Positions 1 to 6,299 are shown, counted from the first letter of the stretch. The stretch is 14,860 nt of DNA from an uncultured Oscillospiraceae bacterium (GCA_910578575.1 CAJTQP010000057.1:1-14860); one strand, 5' to 3'. Notes: generated from the letters alone by a model not told the origin. A program made the numbers and translations.

Positions 1-11
1 TACACAACGGG
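1..11. repeat. 11-bp direct repeat, copy 1
   Basis: TACACAACGGG lies here and again at 107-117. On the minus strand it reads CCCGTTGTGTA. The two copies flank the promoter at 35-64, one upstream of it and one in the presumed transcript leader. They could be binding sites for a regulator or a chance pair; with 11 bp and two copies the case is modest. Confidence 0.4.
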
Positions 12-22
12 ATTCCATCCCG
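8..22 (-). other. Small hairpin in leader after left-edge promoter
   Basis: CGGGAT (8-13) and ATCCCG (17-22) form a perfect 6-bp stem with a 3-nt loop. It starts a few bases after the expected transcription start near position 28 of the leftward promoter, so it would be near the 5' end of that transcript. It could stabilise the 5' end or be an operator half-site pair. No gene is visible before the window ends. Confidence 0.4.
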
Positions 23-34
23 CGCCTATCAAGC

Positions 35-64
35 ATTATAGCATATCTCTAGCCTATTTTTCAA
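35..64 (-). promoter_or_regulatory. Sigma-A type promoter firing out of the left edge
   Basis: On the minus strand there is TTGAAA (64-59), an 18-bp spacer, and a perfect TATAAT (40-35) preceded by TGC, an extended -10. This is the best promoter in the window. It points left, so the gene it drives lies beyond position 1. The M16 peptidase gene upstream ends at a terminator (273-314), so this promoter starts a new transcription unit. The AT-rich local composition fits a real promoter in otherwise GC-rich DNA. Confidence 0.7.
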
Positions 65-66
65 GT

Positions 67-86
67 CCGTATATACGGCCATACGG
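67..86. promoter_or_regulatory. Operator-like palindrome next to the -35 box
   Basis: CCGTATATACGG (67-78) is a perfect 12-bp palindrome that begins 2 bp upstream of the -35 hexamer of the leftward promoter. A further ATACGG half-site follows at 81-86. The position and perfect dyad fit binding of a dimeric transcription factor, either a repressor or an activator touching the -35 region. The factor is unknown. Confidence 0.45.
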
Positions 87-106
87 TAGCGCAGACCCAT
101 CGCAAA

Positions 107-117
107 TACACAACGGG
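107..117. repeat. 11-bp direct repeat, copy 2
   Basis: Second copy of TACACAACGGG, 106 bp from the copy at 1-11 and upstream of the leftward promoter. Confidence 0.4.
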
Positions 118-220
118 GTAGGTGCTGGGGTAGGATTCTTGTTCGATGTTGAAGAGCACTGTGTAGGACATAAGATATTATGCCTGCATGGTGTTTTCTT
201 GCTTTCTCCGACGTCGAGAT

Positions 221-249
221 GGGGCGGGGGAAGGCGCCTCCCCTGCCCC
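221..249. other. GC-rich inverted repeat downstream of the M16 gene
   Basis: A 29-bp imperfect palindrome centred on GGCGCC, with GGGGC at the left end and GCCCC at the right end, G-runs facing C-runs, and one G-T pair. It lies just beyond the terminator at 273-314 as read by leftward transcription. There is no T-run beside it, so it is not an obvious terminator; it may be a backup or a structural hairpin. Confidence 0.35.
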
Positions 250-272
250 CGGCGGAGGGGGCATACAAGGTG

Positions 273-314
273 AAAAGAGGATGTGGACCGTCAGTCTCCA
301 CATCCTCTTTTTTT
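273..314 (-). terminator. Bidirectional rho-independent terminator after M16 gene
   Basis: A perfect 15-bp stem (273-287 with 297-311, core GAGGATGTGGA/TCCACATCCTC) encloses a 9-nt loop. It is flanked by AAAA on the left and seven T on the right in plus-strand orientation, so both directions have an A/T tract. It lies 5-45 bp beyond the M16 stop codon and should end the leftward racemase-murE/argB-M16 operon. The longer U-tract is on the plus strand, where no gene is seen upstream. Confidence 0.8.
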
Positions 315-318
315 ATTC

Positions 319-1566
319 TCAAAGGAGCAGTTCCCGGTACCCTTCCGCCTCCCGCACCTGCCCCACGGCAGACAGGGAGACCTGGTCCCAATCAAACAAT
401 TCCTCCGCCATGGCCAGGATATCTTCCCTGGTCACGGCGTCGTAGGCGGCGATGAGCTGTTCGGCGGAGAGGATCTCCCCGTTGAACAGCAGGGAGCGCC
501 CGGAATGGCTCATCCGGGACTGGGTGGACTCCATGCCCATGACCACGTTGGCCTTAGTCTGTTCCCGGACCCGCGAGAGCTCCTCCTCCGTGGGGCCCTT
601 TTCCTTGAACTCCCGGACCACCTGGCAGATGGTTCGCAGGGCCTTCTCCTCGGTGTCGGCGTTGAGGGCGGTATAGATGCAGAAACAGCCCGTCTCCCGG
701 TGGCTGGCCCCGTAGGAGTAGACGGAATAGCACAGCCCCTGCTGCTCCCGGACGGTCTGGAACAGCCGGGAGGACACCCCGCCCCCTAGGATGGTGGAGA
801 GCAGCTGCAAGGTGAAGCGCTTGGGGGAGCCGTAGCCCAGCCCAGGGAAGGCCATGAGCAGGTGGTTCTGCTCAATGGGCTTTTTGGTGGCCACGAAGGC
901 GGGGCGGTACAGGGCCGTCTCCTCCTCCTTCACCGCCCCCGGCTGGAGGGCGGAAAAGCGCTGGCGCAGCTGGTCCAGGGCCTCCTGGCTAAAACTCCCC
1001 GCCAGGGAGACCACGGTGTTCTCCGCCCGGTAGCAGCGCTGGTGGAAGTCCCGCAGGAAGTCCCCGGTCATGGTGGCCAGGGTCTCCTTCCGGCCCAAAA
1101 TGGGGCGGGACAGGGCACTGGGGGCGTACACCGCCTGGAAGAGCTTCTCCCCGCACAGGTCGTCGGGGGTATCCTCATACATGTCGATCTCCTCCAGGAT
1201 CACCCCCCGCTCGGTCTCCACCGCCTCCTGGGCGAAGGCGGAGTGGTAGACCATATCGTAGAGGATATCCAGGGCCTGGATCAGGTGGTCGTCCAGGACG
1301 CGGGCGTAAAAGCAGGTGGACTCCTTGGTGGTATAGGCGTTGATCTGGCCCCCGATGGCGTCGGTCTCCCGCGCGATATCCGCGGCGGAGCGGCGCTGGG
1401 TGCCCTTGAAGAGCATGTGTTCTATGAAGTGGGCCGCGCCGGACTCCTGGGCCGTCTCCAGCCGGGACCCGCCTTTCACCCAGATACCCAGGGAGGCGGA
1501 GCGGACAGTGGGGATGGCCTCGGTGATGAGACGCACGCCGTTGGGAAGGGTTTCGATGTTTACCAT
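319..1566 (-). CDS. M16 family zinc metallopeptidase (insulinase/pitrilysin-like)
   Basis: A 415-residue cytoplasmic-type M16 peptidase with no signal peptide. The inverted zinc motif HFIEH is at residues 46-50 (zinc ligands H46 and H50, catalytic E49), and the third ligand is expected at E126 in GVILEEIDMYED, the classical spacing of about 76 residues. Length and start (MVNIETLPNGVRLI) match the single-unit bacterial subfamily represented by Bacillus YmxG/MlpA and mitochondrial processing peptidase beta. These enzymes cleave short or unfolded peptides; the physiological substrate here is unknown. The ATG follows the TGA of the murE-argB gene by 2 bp, and its AAGGAG site (1573-1578, 6-nt spacing) lies inside the end of that gene, so translation is probably coupled. 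It is the last gene of the operon, before the terminator at 273-314. Family assignment is secure; its role is not. Confidence 0.93.
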   Translation of the reverse strand: MVNIETLPNGVRLITEAIPTVRSASLGIWVKGGSRLETAQESGAAHFIEHMLFKGTQRRSAADIARETDAIGGQINAYTTKESTCFYARVLDDHLIQALDILYDMVYHSAFAQEAVETERGVILEEIDMYEDTPDDLCGEKLFQAVYAPSALSRPILGRKETLATMTGDFLRDFHQRCYRAENTVVSLAGSFSQEALDQLRQRFSALQPGAVKEEETALYRPAFVATKKPIEQNHLLMAFPGLGYGSPKRFTLQLLSTILGGGVSSRLFQTVREQQGLCYSVYSYGASHRETGCFCIYTALNADTEEKALRTICQVVREFKEKGPTEEELSRVREQTKANVVMGMESTQSRMSHSGRSLLFNGEILSAEQLIAAYDAVTREDILAMAEELFDWDQVSLSAVGQVREAEGYRELLL

Positions 1567-1568
1567 AG

Positions 1569-3953
1569 TCAGCTCCTTCGCTTCTTTTCAATGGTGGTCC
1601 CCAGGGCCTTTTCGGAGATGGCGTCCAACAAAATGGCGTGCTCCATGCGCCCGTTGAGGATGGTCACCGCCCCCACCCCGTGTTCCACGGCGTGGATGCA
1701 GTTCAGGGTCTTGGGCCGCATGCCCCCGGCGATGAGGCCGCTGTCCATGAGCTCCTTGGCCCGGCTGGGGTCGATCTTGTCGATGCGGGTGGAGGGGTTC
1801 TGGCTGTCGGTGAGGATGCCGTCGGTGTCGGTGAGGAAGATGAGCTTGTCCGCCTTCAGGGCCTCGGCCACGGCGCGGGCAGCGTCGTCGGCGTTGCAGT
1901 TGAAGGCCTTCCCCGGTTCCGTGGCGCTGCCGGCAATGGGGGACACCACCGGCAAAAAGCCCCCCTCCAAGAGGGTCAGCAACAGCCGGGGGTCCACCTG
2001 GGTGATGGTGCCCACCAGCCCCAGATTGTCGTCCTTGGACCGGGCGCTGAGGAGCCCCCCGTCCCGGCCGGACACCCCGCAGGCCCGGCTGCCCACCCGG
2101 CTCAGGGCCGCCACCACGGACTTGTTCACCCGTGCCGACAGGGCCAGCTCCGCGGTGTCCAGCACCGCCTGGTCGGTGTAGCGGTATCCCTGTTCAAAGC
2201 GGCTCTCCACCCCCAGCTTGTCCAGCAGGGCGGAGATCTCCTTGCCGCCTCCGTGGACCAGGATCACCCGGACCCCCACGGATTGCAGGGCGGCCACGTC
2301 CTCCAAAATGGTGTCGGTGCTCTCGGCGTCCAGGGCGGAGCCGCCATATTTGATGACCACCGTGCGGCCCTCCCAGCGGCGCAGCCGGGGGAGCACGTCC
2401 AGCAGGGAGCGGACCTTGCTCATGCCGTCCATGCCGTGCTGCACGTCGTACTCGTGGAGGGCCTCCTTGGCATATTCTACATCAGAGGGGCAGTCGATAT
2501 ACTCCGTGCCCCGCTTCTGCCGGGTCTCCGCCCCCTTGCCGGTGAGGAGGATGACGGTCTCCTCCCGGCTGCCCATCACCGCTTGGCGGATGGCCTCCCC
2601 TCGATCGGGGACGATGCTGTAGTCCGCGTGGTGCTGGGCCTCTACATATTGGGCGATATCCTTGCAGATATCCTCCACCGGCTCCTCCCCGGCGTCCTCC
2701 TCGGTGAGGATCACCAGGTCAGAGTATTTGCCGGAAATCTCCCCCAAATCCCGGCGGCGGTCAAAGGCCTTCTTGCCGGGGCAGCCGAACACGGTGACGA
2801 TCCGCCGCCCTGGGTACTCCGCCTGGACGGACTGGAACAGGGTCTCAAAGGAGAGCTTGTTGTGGGCGTAGTCCACCAGCACGCAGACCTTGTCGTCGGC
2901 GTTGGCATAGACCTCCATGCGCCCCGGCACGCGGGCCTTCATCAGCCCGGCAAAGGCGTACTGCTCCGGGATGGACAGGGCCTCGCACACCGCCAGGGCC
3001 GCCAGGGCATTCTGCACGTTGAACAGCCCCGGCATGGTCAGCCGGAATTCCCGGTTATACCGGGGGGTTTTCACCCGGAAGAGGATGTCCCCCCCCTGCT
3101 TGCGCACCTGGGAGCCAAACACCGTGGCGGAGGGGTCCTTTTCGGAAAAGGTAATCATCCGGGGGCAGCTTCGCCTGGCGGCCTCCAGCACCCGGTCCGC
3201 CCGGTCGCTGTCCAGGTTCACGCAAGCGGCGGCGGACTGGGCAAAGATGCGCAGTTTGGAGGAGAAATAGTCCTCAAAGTCCGGGTGTTCGATGGGGGAG
3301 ATGTGGTCGGGGCTGATGTTCAAAAACACCGCCGCGGCAAAGTCCACATTCCGCACCCGGTCGTATTTCAGAGCCTGGCTGGAGACCTCCATGGTCAGAT
3401 AGCGCAGCTCCTCCCCCACGGCGTTGGCGAAGTGCCGCTCCAGGTCCAGGGGCTCCGGGGTGGTCAGGTGGGACTCAAAGTGCTCCACCCCGTCATAGGT
3501 GTCGATGGAGGAGATGATGCCGCTGGCCGGGGCCTTTTGGGCGGCCAGGTACTCGTCAAAGATATATTTCAGATAGTAGGTGGTGGAGGACTTCCCCTTG
3601 GTGCCGGTGATGCCCACCACCCCCAGCTTCCCGGAGGGGTGGTTGTAATAGAAGTCCGCCAGCAGGGCCATGGCCAGCCGCACGTCCCCCACCTGGATGC
3701 AGGGCAGGTCCACCTGCGGATAGGGCTCCTCTGCCAGGTAGGCAAAGGCCCCCTTCTCCTGGGCGGCGCGGAGGTAGTCCAGCTTAAAGTGGGCGCCCTT
3801 GCAGATGAACAGGGTGCCGGGGACCACCTCCCGTGAGTCGCAGCTCACCAGGGCCACCTCCCGCGTCAGGGGGGCGCTGGCGGCGGTGCGCAGCAGGTTT
3901 TGTTTCTGTAATAGCTGGATGTACTCACCCAGGGGATAGAGGCTTAGCTTCAT
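1569..3953 (-). CDS. Fusion: MurE-type Mur ligase + ArgB-type N-acetylglutamate kinase
   Basis: A 794-residue two-domain protein. Residues 1-~505 are a full Mur ligase of MurE type: P-loop GITGTKGKSST (114-124), TTPEPLDL (164-171), MEVSSQAL (188-195), the lysine expected to be carbamylated K233 in SSKLRIF, GRMEVY, VDYAHN (360-365) and the C-terminal TGKGAE. MurE adds the third residue to UDP-MurNAc-L-Ala-D-Glu. Where DAP-specific MurE has DNPR, this has EEDAG (418-422), so DAP use is doubtful and Lys, Orn or another residue is possible. Residues 511-794 are a complete ArgB: K535 in KYGG, HGGG (567-570), R591, N685/N687/D689 in NCNADD, and K748 in GGMRPK, the residues needed to phosphorylate N-acetylglutamate. 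The junction has no stop and no Shine-Dalgarno before M508 or M511, so one polypeptide is expected. AAAGGA (3961-3966) supports the ATG at 3953. No other arginine gene is nearby. Confidence 0.88.
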   Translation of the reverse strand: MKLSLYPLGEYIQLLQKQNLLRTAASAPLTREVALVSCDSREVVPGTLFICKGAHFKLDYLRAAQEKGAFAYLAEEPYPQVDLPCIQVGDVRLAMALLADFYYNHPSGKLGVVGITGTKGKSSTTYYLKYIFDEYLAAQKAPASGIISSIDTYDGVEHFESHLTTPEPLDLERHFANAVGEELRYLTMEVSSQALKYDRVRNVDFAAAVFLNISPDHISPIEHPDFEDYFSSKLRIFAQSAAACVNLDSDRADRVLEAARRSCPRMITFSEKDPSATVFGSQVRKQGGDILFRVKTPRYNREFRLTMPGLFNVQNALAALAVCEALSIPEQYAFAGLMKARVPGRMEVYANADDKVCVLVDYAHNKLSFETLFQSVQAEYPGRRIVTVFGCPGKKAFDRRRDLGEISGKYSDLVILTEEDAGEEPVEDICKDIAQYVEAQHHADYSIVPDRGEAIRQAVMGSREETVILLTGKGAETRQKRGTEYIDCPSDVEYAKEALHEYDVQHGMDGMSKVRSLLDVLPRLRRWEGRTVVIKYGGSALDAESTDTILEDVAALQSVGVRVILVHGGGKEISALLDKLGVESRFEQGYRYTDQAVLDTAELALSARVNKSVVAALSRVGSRACGVSGRDGGLLSARSKDDNLGLVGTITQVDPRLLLTLLEGGFLPVVSPIAGSATEPGKAFNCNADDAARAVAEALKADKLIFLTDTDGILTDSQNPSTRIDKIDPSRAKELMDSGLIAGGMRPKTLNCIHAVEHGVGAVTILNGRMEHAILLDAISEKALGTTIEKKRRS

Positions 3954-3974
3954 GGTGAAATCCTTTCTTCCGCC

Positions 3975-4682
3975 TCAGGGGGCCAGGGTCTTCCCGCAGC
4001 CCAGGATGGCCTGCTGGGCCAAGACCTCCATGGCGTCGATGTAATAGGGGGGCAGTTGGGCCTGCTCCCGGTAGACGGACAGCTCCGTACAGCCCAAAAT
4101 GGCGCAGCCGCAGCCGGCCTGGTGCAAAAAGCGGTCCAGGGCGGCGAATTTCGCCCCGTCCCCCGGTCTCCCGCTTTTGATGTCGTCGTAAATCAGGGAC
4201 ATCACCGTCCGTTGCAGCTCCGGTGGCGGGGTGACCGCAACGCAGCCCACCGCCTCCAGGGCCTTTTGGTATAGTCCCGTCTGGATGGTGCCGTCGGTGG
4301 CCAATACCCCCACCCGCTGGGCCCCGGTCTCCTGCACCGCCACCGCCGTCTCCCGGATCATGTGGAGGATGGGCACCTTCGTCTCCTGCTGGAGCCGGGG
4401 GACGAAGTAGTGGGAGGTATTGCAGGGGATGGCGATGAGGGTACAGCCCGCCCCCTCCAGGAGCTTGATGCCCCGGAGCAGGGCGTCATACACCGGCCCC
4501 TCCTGGCCGCTCAAAATCCCGGCGGTGCGGTCGGGGATGGCGGCGTCGCTCCACAGCAGCAGGCGCAGATGGTCCTGGTCCCGCTGGGCGGCGGTGCGAG
4601 CGATGATGCGCTGGTAAAAGGTATTGCTGGCCTGGGGGCCCATGCCGCCCAGGATGCCCAGGATATGGTTGCTTTGTGTCAT
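3975..4682 (-). CDS. Aspartate/glutamate racemase family protein
   Basis: A 235-residue member of the PLP-independent Asp/Glu racemase family (COG1794, RacX/aspartate racemase branch). The N-terminal ILGGMGPQAS is typical of aspartate racemases. The two catalytic cysteines are C87 in IPCNTSH and C198 in LGCTEL, so the two-base cysteine mechanism should be intact. It would interconvert L- and D-aspartate (or glutamate) in the cytoplasm. GGGGAGG ending 6 nt before the ATG is a strong ribosome site. The stop is 21 bp before the murE-argB start, so the two are almost certainly co-transcribed. The ATP-grasp gene lies upstream across a 411-bp gap holding a repeat. With a D-aspartate-ligase-like protein next door, supply of D-Asp for peptidoglycan is the favoured role; substrate specificity cannot be read from sequence. 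It is unlikely to be the housekeeping MurI, whose sequence pattern differs. Confidence 0.9.
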   Translation of the reverse strand: MTQSNHILGILGGMGPQASNTFYQRIIARTAAQRDQDHLRLLLWSDAAIPDRTAGILSGQEGPVYDALLRGIKLLEGAGCTLIAIPCNTSHYFVPRLQQETKVPILHMIRETAVAVQETGAQRVGVLATDGTIQTGLYQKALEAVGCVAVTPPPELQRTVMSLIYDDIKSGRPGDGAKFAALDRFLHQAGCGCAILGCTELSVYREQAQLPPYYIDAMEVLAQQAILGCGKTLAP

Positions 4683-4713
4683 GGGTGACCTCCCCTCTGG
4701 CGGTGTGGCGGCG

Positions 4714-4767
4714 GGTAAACGGTGGCCGTCCGGTAAATCGCGGGTGGGTGGTAAATCGCGGGCCGGC
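4714..4767. repeat. Three tandem 18-bp units abutting the composite repeat
   Basis: Units at 4714-4731, 4732-4749 and 4750-4767 each begin GGTAAA. The second and third share GGTAAATCGCGGG; the first is more diverged. The third unit runs into the left hairpin of the composite repeat, so the repeat edge itself may have been duplicated. Confidence 0.6.
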
Positions 4768-4910
4768 GAGGGCGCCGGCCCCTACATCCAACGTGGGCAC
4801 ACGCAAGACAGACATATTCACACGGCAGGCCCGACCACGCAGATTGTGAACCTATGGGTGGTGAGGACACCCGCGCGTCTTTGTAGGGGCCGCCGCCCTC
4901 GGCGGCCCGC
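4758..4910 (-). repeat. Composite intergenic repeat, copy 1 (inverted)
   Basis: The left hairpin is GGGCCGGCG/CGCCGGCCC (4760-4768, 4773-4781; loop AGGG) and the right is GGGCCGCCG/CGGCGGCCC (4887-4895, 4900-4908; loop CCCT). Central arms are TTCACA (4817-4822) and TGTGAACC (4845-4852). Compared with copy 4 this copy is reversed: its right half, read as the reverse complement, matches the left half of copy 4 through CCTACAAAGACGCGC and CCATAGGTTCACAAT, and its left half matches GGGC-ACCCACGTTGGATGTAGGGG of copy 4 apart from small differences. It may be a MITE or a REP/BIME-like element; no transposase is present here. Confidence 0.8.
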
Positions 4911-4912
4911 CC

Positions 4913-4978
4913 GATTGTCTCTCCCACGTTGCGTTGTTGGGATGTGATTGTCTTTCCCACGTTGCATTGGGGCGTGGG
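4913..4978. repeat. Two tandem 33-bp units abutting the composite repeat
   Basis: Units at 4913-4945 and 4946-4978 share GATTGTCTxTCCCACGTTGC and then diverge. They start three bases after the right edge of composite repeat copy 1. The word CCCACGTTG also occurs inside copy 4 of the composite repeat, so part of the element may have been reused. Confidence 0.65.
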
Positions 4979-5034
4979 TGCCTCCTCACAACATGGCGGT
5001 AAACCCACGTTTGGTGCCCGGAGGCAATCCTCAC

Positions 5035-5085
5035 CCGGCTGCGCCGCCCTTTCAAAAGGAGCCTTTTTTGCGCCTGCCTGGTAGG
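5035..5085 (-). other. Degenerate hairpin stretch after the ATP-grasp gene
   Basis: On the minus strand this reads AAAAAAGGCTCCTTTTGAAAG, then GGCGCAGCC, then GGTGAGGATTGCCTCC, a chain of short imperfect stems beginning 8 bp after the stop codon. It resembles, from memory, a hairpin-rich intergenic element common in Oscillospiraceae, but decayed. It lacks a clean stem followed by a T-run, so it is not called as a terminator. Confidence 0.3.
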
Positions 5086-5093
5086 GTATCGGG

Positions 5094-6299
5094 TTAATTC
5101 TTCGGCTGATAATACTGCTTGAACTTCACATGATGCCCCAACAAGTTCTTTGTCATCCGCAAACGCCGGGGCAGGGCCTTGTCGGCGGCGTAGAACAGGG
5201 GCGTACTCTCCCGCCCCTCCGCCATACGCTTTCGCATCTCGTCGTGGTACTCCGAGACAATGTAGCGGAAGGCCACCTTCCTTGGCACCACCCGCCACAG
5301 GCTGGGGTTGGTGGCCAGGGTGAAGGGCAGGTCCTTCCCCTCCACCCGGTCCTCCACCAGGAGCCTAGCAATGTTATACCCCGCCCCGGTGACATAGTAG
5401 TTGCTGCGGCCCTGGCGGCAGTTGATCTCAAAGGCCTTGAACTTCCCGTCCCGCTGGTCATACTTGATGTCGAAGTTGGAAAAACCTGTGTAGTGGATAC
5501 TCTCCAAAAAGTCCTTGAACTTCCTGCACAAGGCTTCATTCTCCTCAGTGAGGATCACCGCGTGGTTGCCGATGCCGTGGGGGGTGTGCTCCTCCAGGAG
5601 CACATGGCCCAGGCACATGAGCTTGACCTTCCCGTTGCGGTCGGAGTAGCAGGTGAGCACCCGCATAAAGCTGTCGTCTCCGGGGACGAAGTCCTGAATA
5701 ATCATGGCGTCGGGATACCCGGCGGCGTAGACCTTGTCCAGCACCGCCTCCAAGCTGGCCCGGTCGGGGCAGGTGAACACCTTCTCGTTGCCGGGGAAGG
5801 GATGGGCCCAGTAGGCCACCCCATTGGCGGGCTTGCAGATAAAGGGCGGCTGGAAGGGCAGGGTGAAGTCGTGGCCCATCTCCCGGCGGTAGACGAAGGT
5901 ACCGGGGTGGTCGATGCCGTACTGGTCGCACAGCTGGTAGAACTGGGCCTTGTCGGTGAGGCGGCGGATCTCCTCCCCGCTGACCGTGGCCACGATGCAG
6001 TTGTCCGGCAGGCTGTCCTTGTTCTCCGCCGCCAGCTTCACATAGCTGTCCCCGCAGCCGATGACCAGGATGGTCTTGCCGGGGCACTCCCCCACCACCG
6101 TGGCCACGTTTTGCCGAAAGCTCTCCGTTTCCTCGTTGGTGGGGCAGGTGCGGTAGTCGATGATGTCCGAGCCGTAGGCGGGGCCGGAGGGGTAGTAGCC
6201 ATAAGCGATGGACTTCACCCCGTAGGCCTCGTGAAAGGCGCGGGCCACACTATATACGTTGATATCCCCGCCGAAGAGCAGGGGTTGGAAGCTGACCAT
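5094..6299 (-). CDS. ATP-grasp ligase, D-aspartate-ligase-like (COG3919 type)
   Basis: A 401-residue soluble ATP-grasp enzyme. The N-terminal LLFGGDINVYSVARAFHEAYG resembles the start of Enterococcus faecium D-aspartate ligase (Asl) and related COG3919 carboxylate-amine ligases. Expected ATP-grasp features follow: K156 in FICKPANGVAYW for nucleotide binding, a DFVPGDDSFM segment (203-212), NFDIKYD (275-281), and FEINCRQGRSNYY (290-302) with E291, N293 and R295 for metal and phosphate. Family members activate a carboxylate as an acyl phosphate and join it to an amine; Asl joins D-Asp to the side-chain amine of the stem-peptide diamino acid. The racemase and MurE downstream support that role, but the acceptor and D-amino acid are inferred. 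GAGGAGGG 7 nt before the ATG supports the start. A TATAGA (6342-6337) upstream could be a -10 box, though no good -35 accompanies it. Confidence 0.82.
   Translation of the reverse strand: MVSFQPLLFGGDINVYSVARAFHEAYGVKSIAYGYYPSGPAYGSDIIDYRTCPTNEETESFRQNVATVVGECPGKTILVIGCGDSYVKLAAENKDSLPDNCIVATVSGEEIRRLTDKAQFYQLCDQYGIDHPGTFVYRREMGHDFTLPFQPPFICKPANGVAYWAHPFPGNEKVFTCPDRASLEAVLDKVYAAGYPDAMIIQDFVPGDDSFMRVLTCYSDRNGKVKLMCLGHVLLEEHTPHGIGNHAVILTEENEALCRKFKDFLESIHYTGFSNFDIKYDQRDGKFKAFEINCRQGRSNYYVTGAGYNIARLLVEDRVEGKDLPFTLATNPSLWRVVPRKVAFRYIVSEYHDEMRKRMAEGRESTPLFYAADKALPRRLRMTKNLLGHHVKFKQYYQPKN

Larger units (their letters stand above)
4683..5093. other. 411-bp intergenic gap with composite repeat and tandem repeats
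   Basis: This gap separates the ATP-grasp gene from the racemase gene. Read leftward it holds a degenerate hairpin stretch just after the ATP-grasp stop (5035-5093), two 33-bp direct repeats (4913-4978), an inverted copy of the composite repeat (4758-4910), three 18-bp tandem units (4714-4767), and the racemase ribosome site. No convincing promoter or T-tailed terminator was found, so whether the ATP-grasp transcript continues into the racemase is open. Reading frames crossing the gap are translations of repeats. Confidence 0.6.

Noticed and set aside
61..171. 36-codon minus-strand frame starting MSYTVLFNIEQ
   Set aside because: No Shine-Dalgarno site, no recognised family, and it ends across the operator palindrome and -35 box of the leftward promoter. 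Possibly a remnant, but not supportable.
2421..2470. Fusion of MurE and ArgB as a sequencing error
   Set aside because: The junction keeps the frame without any indel-like oddity, both domains are complete, and no ribosome site precedes the internal ATGs. The possibility is left as a refutation test, not adopted.
862..3836. Long plus-strand open frames (862-2181 and 1638-3836)
   Set aside because: They lie antisense to the M16 and MurE-ArgB genes, have low-complexity Gly/His/Val/Leu-rich translations with no known domains, and no ribosome sites. They arise because GC-rich genes leave few stops on the opposite strand.
4714..4978. CRISPR array
   Set aside because: The tandem units are only two or three copies, lack constant repeats separated by unique spacers, and no cas gene is present.
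5005..5060. Possible tRNA 3' end on the minus strand (GCCTCCGGGCACCA)
   Set aside because: The apparent CCA end is not preceded by a standard T-loop (TTCGANT) or by an anticodon and D arm that fold into a cloverleaf.
4852..5298. Minus-strand frames crossing the repeat-bearing gaps (for example 4852-5298, 4679-5008, 13527-13790)
   Set aside because: Their translations consist of repeat sequence such as GRRPRRPA and AAEGGGPY, or run out of frame into real genes.
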